Source: Gymnogyps californianus (lineage: Eukaryota > Chordata > Aves > Accipitriformes > Cathartidae). From it: 64,000 nucleotides of DNA. A program made the translations under genes and the position numbers. Of this stretch, positions 1-12,600 are shown piece by piece. Where the stretch lies: the NCBI RefSeq assembly GCF_018139145.2, contig NC_059478.1, positions 4,154,001 through 4,218,000 on the forward strand. The letters are read 5' to 3'. Each line of letters begins with the position of its first letter. Position 1 is the first letter of the stretch. The notes beneath the pieces were generated by a model. The model had not been told where the DNA came from, ran no database searches, and saw only the letters and a list, made by a program, of their open reading frames with translations.

Positions 1-2019
1 ACAAAGTCTCGAGCAGCGTTGCTCTGCGCATCTTTCTTGTTAGTGGAATTGCCCATGCCAATGTAGTTAAAGCCTTCCACTCGAACCTGCAAATAAAAAT
101 ACAGATCTGTGGCATGTACATGTGAAAGGGTCTGGAAAACCAGTAATACTGAAACACCAAATTTCAGTTGCTAATAAGTACAGGAGAAATATTATTACTA
201 AGTATTGTTACACATCATTATACATATCTATATTTCTGCAGGTTTTGAATGTATACTTTATACCTATTAAAGAAAACACCCACAATCCATTCTCAGAGAG
301 CACGAGTGTTTCCCAAAACCTTGTTGAAGAAAATGAATCAGTGTAGGAGGGGATCCTGGCGACACACAGCAGCAAACTCTGCCCAGGTTCACGTTCCTCA
401 GCCTTAATATCAAACTCTCAGACAACAAGGACAGGCGTGAGCTTGTGTGTCCTCTACCGTAGCTCCACGTTATTACAGCTAGCAAGATGCAATGTATTTC
501 ATAAACTTTAGAGCCAAGCTTTAGAGCAGCAGTTTCATATCCTGCTAGCTTACCTGACAGGCTGCTGCAAAACTTGATCACAGAAAGTTTATTCAAAATT
601 CAGACTAACCAGGTATTTTACACCTGCTTTTCTGCAACCACTGCGCCTCACAGTTATTGTCCTTCCTTTACATTTACAGTCAGCAACTCCATTTCATTCC
701 AGCTTCACTTGGGTAGACCGCTTACGCGTTTCTGATTTCCACTCTCCACTCTGCTGACCACGTGAACAGCTTTTTCCTATAGTTAGTCGTTCTTGAAAAA
801 AAAACAACTAAGCAGACTTGCATATAACATTCCAGCTAGTCCCAACCAGAGTTTTGTATGCCACTAATGCCAGACTGCATTTGTCCTTCAGTGCTGAATC
901 GTACTGGTAGCCAATACCCATTTTCTCATCAAACAACACACTCCGCTAGTATTTTGCTTAACAGGTTCCAAACAATGAGCTTCCACTTTCAGCAGACTAT
1001 CAATCTACCAGGACAATGGTATCACCAACCAAACAGTAACCATACTGGATTCACAACCACCGTACCGGACTGTGAAAATTAGCAAAAAAGAACGTTTTAG
1101 CGAGACCTATCCTTTCATCTGCTAAGTTTCTATGGATGCTCACACGGCATCAACAAACAAAAACCAGAACAACGTCACTGTCCATATAACCACTTCATCT
1201 GAGTAATGCTCAGTCTCAGTTATAATACCTTTAGAATTGGTTTAATATCACTGTGCTACTCAGTTTTGTTATTGGTAGGGAAGATGAAGAGGGGAGAAAG
1301 GGTATAATGACAAATTCAAGGCATTTAGTGCAAATCTACGGCATCGCTTATGAACCAACGCGTTCTGCACATGGCCTCGTTCTTAGCATCAGCTCCTTCT
1401 CAGAGCCAACCCAAATTCAAAGCTCTCTGCTGGCACATCCACAGTATCTGGAGCCAGGAACAGAGTAACATCATAGCAGCGCACAGGCTAGCAGCCAATC
1501 CAACAGGAATTTTTTAATACATCCCAATTCAAGTTCAACAGAGAACCAAGGCTCTTCGCAAAGGTGACACACAGTACCCCTTGCCGACAATTTTAACAGC
1601 CAGAAGGGTCACACACGCGGTGCAAACGCACACACCGCCCCTGAGGAAAATCAATTCCTTTTCATTGTAAGAGCTTTTGTACCAGGCTGCTTTACTCTGG
1701 CAAACCCACCACAGCGCCTTTCACACCACGCACAAGAAGCCTGGACACTTCGGCTGCAAAATGGCCAAGCCTCCCGCCACCTGCCCTCCCCAAGCGCTCC
1801 CTGTGCCCTCGGCTTCCACCGCCCTCCCACCCAGACCCCTGGCAGACCCCAGACCCCGGGGCCCTCCCCGGGGCGGGGGGGGGAGCACCGGCGAGGCAGG
1901 GCCCGCACCTCGCAGAGGAAGGTCTGCCGGCTGCGGCCGCCGCCGGTGCGGATCTCGTAGGCCGGCGTCACCCTCCTCCTCCCGCACCAGGCGTACAGGT
2001 AGTTCTTCACGTCCCCCAT
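1..2019 (-). CDS. DHX9: DHX9, ATP-dependent RNA helicase A (first two coding exons, partial)
   Basis: Two minus-strand coding exons are visible: 2019-1909 (37 codons, starting MGDVKNYLYAWCG) and 86 to the window edge (starting VRVEGFNYIGMGNSTNKKDA). They match the N-terminus of DHX9, a nuclear DExH-box helicase that unwinds RNA and DNA in transcription, splicing and RNA-protein assembly. The part seen is the first double-stranded-RNA-binding domain, whose GMGNSTNKKDAQSNAA helix region is intact; the helicase core lies outside the window. The 37-codon first coding exon ends at the same point as I recall for mammalian DHX9. The donor after codon 37 reads GTGCGG, a weak match to GTRAGT. The acceptor of the next exon is at 88-87 after an A/T-rich stretch. 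The intron (87-1908) has no recognisable gene. NPL lies about 1.3 kb upstream in the same orientation, as in human. Confidence 0.95.
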
Positions 2020-2330
2020 GGCTCCGGCCGCGGGGGCGGGATGCACCGGCGCCGGCCTAGCAGCCCGCTCGCACCGGCGCCGGCCTAGCGCCGGGCAGCA
2101 CCGCCTCGCCGCCCCTCACGGCAGCGGCCGCGCATGCGCGGCGACGGCGGCCGCGGCGGGACAGAGCGGGGCCTGGCCGCAAAGCCTTAGTCCCGGCGGC
2201 CCGAGGCCGATGGCGGGAGCAGGCAGCGGTGGGCAGCGGCTGCGCTCGTCTTCTTCAGTGCCACAACCGGGCACAAAGCGCTCCCGGCCTTGGCAGAGCA
2301 CAGGTGGGAGCCAAGTAATTGCGGCCCGTT
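1850..2330 (-). promoter_or_regulatory. CpG-island promoter of DHX9
   Basis: GC- and CpG-rich block around the first DHX9 coding exon. A palindromic GCGCATGCGC at 2130-2139 fits the NRF1 binding consensus. A 19-bp segment beginning GCACCGGCGCC occurs twice, at 2043-2061 and 2071-2089 (28-bp offset). No TATA box stands out. Transcription of DHX9 probably starts here; the exact start is not visible. Confidence 0.7.
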
Positions 2331-2339
2331 AGGAAAATT

Positions 2340-3360
2340 CACCCCTTGCCTACGCACCCTTTACCTGTGCAGAAATACCGAGTCACAATTAGCATGGCGG
2401 CGTGAAGATTTATTTTTTTAAAAGGGCCTAGCAAGCAATTCCCGTGTCCTCGGAGGACAAGGGGTTCCACAGGCACGGCAGTGTGCTTGCCCACAGGCCT
2501 CGGTCGCTCCTGTCCCATGGATGGCACACAGCGAGCCTCTGCACATACCCACAGCACCTGGGGCCGATTTCGCTCTCTTTCTTATCATCACCTCGCAAAG
2601 ACAAGCTTCCCTAAATTGTTTACAAATTCAAGGGGGAAAAAAGGAATCCTTTGTTATTGGGCATTTCTTGTTCAGTGGTTACAGAGCAGGAGGAAGTGAG
2701 TAGATTTTTTCACGCTCTTGCATTACGACAAGTTAGCAACATGCCTCCGCATTTACCCCTCTCTCTTCCCTCCTTCCAGCCATCCCGTGCGATCATTTCT
2801 GCAGGCAGGAGCGCTGTCAGGAGGTACGGGCCGAGCACTCGAGGGCACGGCCCCTCACATTCGTCAGCTACACATACTATCAGACAATAAGAGCTCAAGC
2901 TGGTGGAGAGAGGTTAAGTCCAGGGTGCAAAAGAGCACCTTTTAATCTGACAGTAGGTGACTTTCTACCATGTAAGACAGTATTCTGCATTGCAATATAG
3001 AGATGTACAGCTCAATTGTGGCTTCACTTTTGTCCTAAGGAAAAAAAATGGAGAAATATCTGCTTATTAGAGAGCCGAAAGCTGTCTGTTGCAAAAGGGT
3101 TTTTTTTAATTTTGCATTAAGTAAAGGTGTATAAACACAACGAGGTAAGACAAAAGCAGGATTTTACATGCATAGTCAGTGTCCCAATGATTCTGACAAA
3201 CAGTAAGATAGCGGTCTGAGCAACCAGACGGTGTCACACCGTTGTTTAAATACACAGCGTAGTGCTCATGAAGGGAAAGGACAAAATATAATCTAGCTGG
3301 AGGGAGAGTGGAGACAGATCTTCCTCCTTTCTAGACAAAAGGAGCCAGTATCCCCCAACT
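2340..3360. other. Short intergenic gap between NPL 3' end and DHX9 promoter
   Basis: Mostly unique A/T-rich sequence without a reading frame I can recognise. Only short low-complexity runs are present (for example the T run near 3103). The small distance is typical of a compact bird chromosome. Confidence 0.5.
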
Positions 3361-3378
3361 GGGGAAAATTTGCTTTTT

Positions 3379-3384
3379 TTTATT
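3379..3384 (-). terminator. Candidate NPL poly(A) signal (AATAAA)
   Basis: TTTATT on the plus strand is AATAAA on the minus strand, about 230 nt downstream of the NPL stop codon. It would give a short 3' UTR. Not proven without transcript data. Confidence 0.45.
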
Positions 3385-3612
3385 AAAAGATACCAGCTAG
3401 TCCTGGGATGTGCAAAGCTCCAGGGGAGCAGAGTACAGTTACACAAAAAGGCGGCTACACGTGCCCCAACAAAGCCAGCCCTAACAGGAAGGGGCTCAGG
3501 CACATTGCCAATTCCCTGAAAGACATCGCAGCCCATCACGTGGGGAATGTGCCACGTGACAGCGAATGCCAGAAAAGGAGCCTCCACTTCCAGATCGACG
3601 TGGAAGTGAACA

Positions 3613-6600
3613 TCAGTTGCCATCAGGCCACACAATGCTATCCAGCTTCGCTTTGGCCTTGACGATGAACTCCTCAGAGGCATCAACAAGCGGAAGCCGT
3701 GGAGGTCCCATGGGAATGCCAGAAACAAAAGTCATTACAGCTTTAGTCTGCGCAACACCAAAACCTGGGTGGACAAAAGCAAAACCAGGACATTTACAGA
3801 TCATTTTGCTTAAAGCAGCCTCTATACAGGTGTCCAAAAAAGCAGCAGCATAGAGTTCCTGTGTAATCCAGCACAAACCAGGCTTTAAGCATTTCTTGGA
3901 AGTGAGAACAGTGTAAATTAAGAAGAAATGATTGTGCTTGCAGACAGGAAAGACATTACAGTAAAAATGATGCCTACTTATTACATTTATTTACATATTA
4001 TACTATTATTGTTTCCCTCCTAAAGATACCAAGCAGAGTATATTCTTAGACATGCACTTTACAAACTACTGTTTCAGTTTTACAGATAACCAGGGCTGTA
4101 TGTGTGTTCCTTTCTCCTTGCCAAAATGTATTGCCACGCAGCCCTGACAATCGAAAAGATGGTACGAGTCCTCCATAGGTAAAACAAGCAAAAATCAGGC
4201 CACTTCAAACTTAACCTTCGCTGGTAGGCTGAGCTATCCCAGCCAATTTGTCGTCACAGCAACCCAATGTTCGCAGCCTCATAGCTATCCCCTGATGCAG
4301 ACTCATATAAAGCCAAGCCCTGGGAGTACTTGCATCCTGCTGGCATGTGACAATGACATTGGGTACCAGCTTAAACCACCATGGGAAACTTCAGGAGGCC
4401 TCTCTGTCCATAGCTTAAGTATCCTTATGCACCTCTGGAAGTTCAGTGTTTGCCTCTTTATCTATAAGGCTAAATAATGATGCATTTCCTCCGACTTTTA
4501 ACCCAAGAAATACAACCAAGCACTAAAGCTCAGCTAGATTCATTGGGGCTTGTGTATGTATAGCAAAAACACAGTGAACAGTTCTCTTCATTAAGTGAAA
4601 ACTATGAAATGTCTGATTCAGTCTCCCTACACTACTCTGACTTGGTTGGTTTTAATTGCTTTTTATATTAAAACTTAGTTTTGTTTCTAAAAATCATTCC
4701 ATTTTGAAATGCTTTGGCCTTGTACAGCCTTGAACAGAGTTACTCTTAAATTATAGCAAGGCAGGAGAGACAAGTATCGGAGCTGCTTTCCTACTGGAGC
4801 ACCACCGTTTCAGAAAAACGACTCTGTAGAAACAAAGCTAGAAATGAGCTTTTGGAGACAGAACAACAAAAAAACCAACCCACAGAAAGAGTCAGGATAA
4901 GAAAAAGGGTAAATCACAGAGTCACAGCTTTAAAGCTGTGAGATTTCACAGGAGGAAGGAAGTGCGAGCAGAATCCGTCAGGGATGCTTGGTCAGCTCCC
5001 AGCTGTTACTAACTCGGGAAACAGCAGACGCAACTTTTCTCACTGCGAAATCTTTCAGGAAGGAAGTTCTGAGGGTACAGCAACATGAGAGTTTCTGGAG
5101 CACCAAGTCTGCATTTTTAGATATAACGAGGGAAATGGGCAGTGTAGGACTTACCTAGTTTGATGACAAAGTTGAGAAATTCCCCAGTGAGAAACTAGAA
5201 AAGACAGACAGTAGTTTATTAAATTTTAAGATGTTAAAGCATCTAGAGCTATTATGATATTTGTATCTTATACAATTGTTGCACAGCTTTGAGAAAAGCC
5301 CTTGGCCACCTGGCCAGTATACGGGAAATACTAATTGAATTCCATTGGAATAGGGGAGGGAGGGAGATAAGAAAACCATCACTCCCTGTCAGTCTGTCAC
5401 TCATGTTCAAGCTGTCCCTCACTGCAAGCAGTCTGAGAACACTGATAAGTCTCGTATCGGGCTCTAAAGGTTTACAAATCTGAATATCCACTGCCTAGTG
5501 AAGAGATTTCCCAGAGCAGATCATCTTTCAGATGTCTTTTACACTTTCATCCTGTAGTCACTTCTATTTTAAGGCAAAAGAAGGATGCCTCAAATGTCCC
5601 ATAAAAACATTGGGTATAGATTTGTCCTGGTTTTGGCTGGGATAGAGTTAATTTTCTTCCTAGTAGCTGGTATAGCACTGTGTTTTGGATTTAGTGTGAG
5701 AATACTGTTGATAACACACTGATGTTTTAGTTGTTGCTAAGTAGCGCTTATCCTAAGTTCAGGACTTTTCAGTTTCCCATGCTCTGCCAGCAAGCAGGGG
5801 TGCAAGAAGCTGGGAGGGAGCAGAGCCGGGACAGCTGACCCCAACTAGCCAAAGGGATATTCCATACCATGGAACGTCATGCCCAGTATATAAACTGGGG
5901 GGGGTTGGCTGGGGGTGGGGGATCGCTGCTCAGGCATCGGTCAGCGGGTGGTGAGCACTTGCATTGTGCATCACTTGCCTTTCTTGGGTTTCATTTCTCT
6001 TTTTTTTCTTATATTCCTTTTCATTACAATTATTATTATATTTTATTTCAATTAGTAAACCATTCTTATCTCAACCCACGAGTTTTACTTTTTTTTCCGA
6101 TTCTCCTCCCCATCCCGCCAGGCGGGGTGGGGGGAGGAGTGAGCAAGCAGCTGCGTGGTGCTTAGTTGCCGGCTGGAGTTAAACCACGACAAGCTTCTAT
6201 ACTGATTGCTCAGAACTCCTCACAAATCCTCAAGGTGCCCAAGACCAAGAGGGGTCAAGGCAGAGCTGATTTGGGACAGCTTTCTGCCCTGCATCATGTA
6301 AGGTATCCCCAGAATATTCCTAGTCAAGGGACTTGGCCATTGTGGGCTTGTTCAAGGAAAAAGGCCAGGCCATTGCTCACTCTGCACAGATGAGATTTGA
6401 GAGCTGAAGGATAAGTAAGGCAGATCTTGGTTAAAAGTTAGTAAGGACTCGTCAAAAAGGTGAGGAGAGATGAATAACAAGCAGGGGGTTGGAGGTGAAA
6501 GAAGGTTGCTTTAATAAAGCTACCTCAGGGTACAGATGACAAAACCACATGGCAAACAGCCCCAGTAAAGCTAGAGGAGAAAGCAAGCTGCTCCTAGTGG

Positions 6601-9600
6601 GGACAGTGAGGATACTGTACCTGATACTTCCGTGCTAACGCAAGGTCTGGCTTTGCAAAGGCTTGCAACATCAGATTGGTTTTTCGGCCCAAATAGTTGT
6701 ATGTACTGCCAAAAAAACCAAACCAAAAATAGAATCGGTAAATGCAAAGGAGGAGCTTAGAACCACTGAAACAAAAGAAGTAGCCACAGGCTTTTGCTGT
6801 TGACATTGTAAGAATGCCATTATTATGACAGAGATTCACACAATCTATGTGTGGTTTATACTGTCAAGCATCTGAAGTATGCCAAGCCCTATGGAAGAGT
6901 TTAGAGAGCAGATTTCTCTTCCCAGTTCTTCCCAAATGGAACTGCTTTTCAAAATTAAAAATAAAAATACACAATTAGGGAATACAAAAAGTCAACCACT
7001 TAATTTTCCAGTTGCTTGTTCGTTTAATGGATCATCGACAGAAGAACACAGATATCGCACAGTAATTCATCTAAGCAGCCTGGTATGAGGGGCAGAAGAC
7101 AAATCAGATATTAAACTCAGCAGAGCCCTTTTCCTCACAGACTTCTCATGTGAACTAACAATTTTAACCTCTCTGGGTTTTGGTTCCTTACCCATATAAC
7201 AAAGATAAAAGTGATTCCCTACTTCAGAAAGTTGCCGTGAGGATAAAGAAATACGTTGAAACCTTTAGGTCAGCTTAGAGACTGCAGCAGTAATCACCCA
7301 AACGAACATAATCCAAGATCCCAGGTTACACGACTGTCCCATCGCTAGCACTGGAGCTAGCTCATCTGTCTGCTTGTACAGCCCTACCCTGCAAAATCCT
7401 CCACTGCCGTGACAGAAGATAGTTAGAGAAATACCACGTAGGTAGTGGAAGATACAACAAGACAGTGTGTGTGTCGAGGGGAAGGAGTCCAAGCCATACT
7501 GACCTTCCAACTGCTCCACTTGCCCCTATTGCCAGTGCACTCAACAGTTGCTAGTTTGGGGTGGGAGGAGGAAAAAAAAATTTTTTTTTACTTCACGTAA
7601 CAAAATAAAGAAAAAAAAGGGGTGGTGGGAGGGAGCAGCAAAACTACCTGGCACTGAATGTCCAGGGTTACTTTCTTCCCCCAAGGCTGAAGCAAGAGAA
7701 TGCCACAGAAGAAATAATTTTTAAGAGGAGCCTCTTACCTCATCCACCCCATAAAGAAATGAAAACTGTTCTCTCTCGTTCTTGTTTATACACTGTGCAA
7801 GGTCCAAGAGGTCCGTGTCGCTGAACTTCACGCCCTGGAAGGTGGGGATCCGCTCTTTTATTCCATCCAGCAACTCCTCAACACGAACTGTGCAGAACAG
7901 CAGTCTCATATGAAGAAACATACCCCTTTTCTGGGAGATTTCCCTGTCTTGTCCCCAAGAGGGAGACTTACCATTTTACAAGTTGTTCACTTTTAGCCTA
8001 AGCCTGGTAAACTATATAGCTCTAAACCAACCAGTAAGACAACTTCAGTGTGATTATTTCCCAGAGTTATACAAAAGACATCTTTCCGCCCTCTTTGAAG
8101 CATTCCTTTTACCAGATCAGAAGGGAAAAACCCTGGATAAGTGAAAGTTTAGGAATGAACCGACTACAACATATTTAAGAATAAATATAAATTCATACAT
8201 CCAGAAACACCACGTAACCTGCTGTCTAGAGCAAGTAACCAAAGATCTGCATTCTATTCGTCATTCCTCTGCTAAATAATAAGACTTGAGAAGCACTGTG
8301 GTGTCACACGTAATTTACTAGCAAACGTGACTATGCAGTCAGCGTACACCAAGCAAGATGGCGGTAACCATCTTGCAGAAAAATCAGGATTCAACTATGG
8401 TTATCCAAGGCAATTACCTATCCTGGTCCACACTAATTGCAAAGCCATGGTCAGCATCACCTCCTCCGTCCCAGTTGTTCAGTACTCATAAGCCGTGATT
8501 TTTTGCCAATGAAGAGGAATTCAATTTCTTTTCCAGTCTTGGATTCACCTCCCATTTTCGGAAAGGATCCTTTCCACTACAGCTTGCATGTGACAGGAGC
8601 AGAGGCCACATACTACTGGTAGACTAATCACACTAGCCACTGGGATTACTCAGGTTGCTATGAGCCTACGGGCTCAGGAAGAGCTGACTAAGCAGTACTT
8701 ACTCTTCACACCCGTCAGAGGAGGAATGTGATAGTAATAAAATGGAACCGCAGGGGCTTCAGACGCAACCTTCTGTAAGAAAGCGGTCAGCTCATCTGGA
8801 AGAAAACAAGCAAGTACCCCCATAAGAGAAGGAGACTATATGTACTGAAGACAGTTCAGATTCACAGCAGCCAGGGTCTGTGGAGAGGCCATCTACAGCT
8901 TGCATATCATACGCAGCGAGTCATATAACAACCTTGACACATCATAAAAAATTAAATGTAACAAAACCCAGTGGAAGACCTAAGGGAAGGCAAAGACAAT
9001 ATTTATTTTAAACCAAACCGATTTCAGTAACTCACACTCATTCTCTTACAGATGTAACTCATGCATGTGCTCACACATGGAAGACCTGTGTGCCAAAGTG
9101 GTCTCACCAGGATCACTTGTGTGCAACACAGAGGACAAGGGATCAAGTTCACATTCACCTCCCTGGGTTACTGCTCGATGGTGATGATGAACAGGTTTTT
9201 GGACAACTTTTTTGTACTGTTTTAGGACTCAAAGAATTATTATGGTTGACATTCTTCCCGAGAATCTTGTTCACTGCATCCTTCATAGATCTTAGGCAAT
9301 CTCACTGCCATCCTACTACTATCAGCGAGGTCTTCTGCTGATCTTCGTGCTGTTCCTCTGTGCTTACCAGTTTGATTGCCACTGATTGTGTCCTTGGCTA
9401 TCAATACCAGCCATTCTGGCGATCCACTCCGGTTTCTTCTGGTGCTTTCATATGAACATTTCCATTCATAATTCATTCGGACAACTTTTAACATTTCTAT
9501 TACAAGCCTCCACTTCATGTGGTTCTTTTATATTATGTTCATCATATTAAAAGTGAAACACTCCATTTATCAGTTCTGAGGTAATCTTAGGTGCACAGAA

Positions 9601-12600
9601 CCAAACATGATCACCTCACTAACAAGAAGCACGCCTGTGTATCAGCAGTTTATCAACTTGGTCAGTGTCCAGCAAGGGTCAGCATGGAACCAACTGCTTC
9701 CTAGTGGGGCCCAGATCAAGCCTGAACTCCAGACTATCTGTTCAGAAGGCAGACTAATTAACTACTCTTCCCATAAGCAACTCTTCTTTTTACAAGAGGC
9801 TAACGAAATACATCCCAAAAGACATCCTTCCCACTTCTTACTGGGAGAATTCTGGTATGTCCCATCTTTCTTTTAGGTTTTGCTTTTGCATGGCACCAGA
9901 AGTGACAGGTGTGCTGCAAACATTATCACCAGAATGTTCTCCACAGAAAGAAGATGGCATTAATCCTTTATCTATGGTAAAGGTTTGGAGGGCAATATAA
10001 AAGGCCTCAGCAGGTCTGGCAATCACACCTACTCACCTTTGTTTGTGGGTTTGAAGAAGAAGGGGGCTATTGCAGCAATACCACTAGCACCTATGGCTGC
10101 TGCGTGTCTTGCCTATAAAAGAGAGAACAGAAAGTACCTGAAGGTACATCTGCTTCATATTTACTACACACATAGTGAAAAGGAATCATATCATATACAC
10201 ACCAGCTCTTGGGACTCTGGCAGACTCAGTGCTCCCACATGAATGATCACATGATCCAATCTGCACAAAAACGAATTCAGAAGGTTTGGGGAGGTTTCAG
10301 TGATGGTGAAAAATGCCAGTCTGCCAAAATGAATCGCTTCAGACCAGGGAGCCACAGAACAAGACCTTCACTGAGCTAGATTAAACATAAAAGGGATTTG
10401 AACCTGTGTTGACCTGACGAGCAGACACACAGGGAAAATGCCAACAGTGGCAAGCAGGTGGTGGTGGAAAAAAGAAAACACATTTGTGAATATGAATCAT
10501 GTGTGACTCCTTGCTGTCGTATTTGCAAGGCTGTCAGGAGAGACAAACTTTAGTATTTTATTAAGACATTAACGATTTAAGGGGAAGCTGGGAAAAGGAA
10601 AGGATATCAAAGCATCTTTGCTTTCTAACCCTACTGCTCTGCAGAACTACCAGAAGAGTTCAACCTCACGGCAGCACCTTTGAGTTCTTGTCTGCTCCTG
10701 CCAAGACAATCTCCCAGGTTCCAGTCCATCAGTCCCATTTCTGTGTTTCTCCTTTATATCCACACAGACTCTGAGCCATCACACCAGTTTATTTCTGCTG
10801 ACTATCCTTCTCACCCAAAACACCTCCTCCTCTCCATATCCTCTGACATAGCAACTAAGAAGATGGCAGCGGTGAGTGATACAAGACTATGACAGGTACA
10901 AGAGATGGAGAATGGAGCTGCAATTGGATACACAGCTGCAGATCCAGGTTGAATTCCTTCTTCTGCCACTGACTTCGCACCTTTAGGGAAGCACCAAAAC
11001 ACTTTACACCTCAGCTTCCCCCATACCAAATCATTTAATATTATTAAAAGGTTCGGAAATGCTCACAGGGCATAAATAGGCAGATCGCTCTTTACTTTCA
11101 TTTCTTCGCAATGGGCACAGCCCTTTTTATCCCCAGAGCCCTTTTTTGTCCCCCTGCCCCTCAGTGTACCAAAGAGAAGGACTCTTACAAGCTCTCTAAG
11201 CAACAGAAATGGACACCAGCTAACTGGCAGTACCAAACCCACAGAATTCTATGATAAAGGAGCTGGGGAACAAAGCCCAGCAACAAAATACTCCAAAAAA
11301 AAAAAGCCATCAGCAGATGTGGCTTTGCAATCAGGCATGCCTATATCATAACAGGAGATCTGGAATCCTTTTCCCTCGGCTACTCACTTGTCTTTTCCTT
11401 GGCGCATCCATTCTTCCGCCAACTGCTTCCTCTCCTGGATGTTAAGGGACAATCCTTCTCCTGTTGTGCCATTCACTGTATCAACACAACACAACACACT
11501 TGCTGAGGCCTGGCCTACATGCGTTGGTTTTACTGAAGACAAGAACTGACACTTTTGATGATATTAAACAGAAATAGTTTTCCCCCAACTCATTTTAAGA
11601 TAGCAACGGTCCGCACCAGCATCTGCATGGGGATTGCAGTGTTATCATTACTAAATGCTTGTGTTGGAAACCCGGGTGTTTCAGGATGAGCAGCGGTGGG
11701 AGGGAGGAGGCAGAATCAGCTGCTGAAACTGGGAAGCTGTCCACCAGCGCCTCCTCCCCAGCAGACACTACCTCCTTCTCCCAGCAGTGAGTCAGGCTAT
11801 GACAAGTGCACGAAGGGACGCCCAGCTAGGCAGGCAGAGTGACTGCCTATCCTCCACCCCAAGGAAACAGCCTGACCTGAAATTTGGTGTCTCTGTCATG
11901 AGTGGAACCACGTGTGCTACCTAGGCTAAAGCACCCCTGGAAAACGACGAGATGTCAGTATGTTCAGTCACAAACAACAGATTAAAATGGGATAGCCGAA
12001 GTCACTGCCATGCTCAGCTCTGCATCTTGGCACTCTTTTGACTGGAGTTTTGAACCAAAATCTTATCACTGACTTCAGCTTACTTAACTATGCCAGGCCG
12101 TGAATGAAAGTGGTTTAGCAGATGCTGTATTCGCTGCCCAGCCATCCCTGCTGCCCCGCAGCAGTCCCTGAGACGGAGGCAGAACAGAGAGATGGGAGCA
12201 GTGACCACCTAGGTATCACCCAGTGCACCACAGGTCTCGTGAAGAAGCCCATTTGGCTTTGATGAGCTCACTGAATTCCCTGGACTCCTGAGCTGATGTT
12301 TTTTAATCAGATGATTGTATCTTGCCCAGGCAAAGGGGAGAATCATTCAGTTGAGTTTTCTCTGCCAACACAGCATTATCCATTCATCTATGGGAACATC
12401 ACTGTATGAAGGCAACACTTATTTTATCCCACACAGAAATGGGGTGTAGGCAAAAGCAGATGCCTTACGTATTGCTTACGCTCTCTCCACTGATGAATAT
12501 AAATGTCTAGGATGATCCCACATACACAGTCCCTCCCACTACAGCTCTTATCAGGCAAGGTATCATAGGATTGCCATCCAGGCAAAAGGGGTCTAACACA

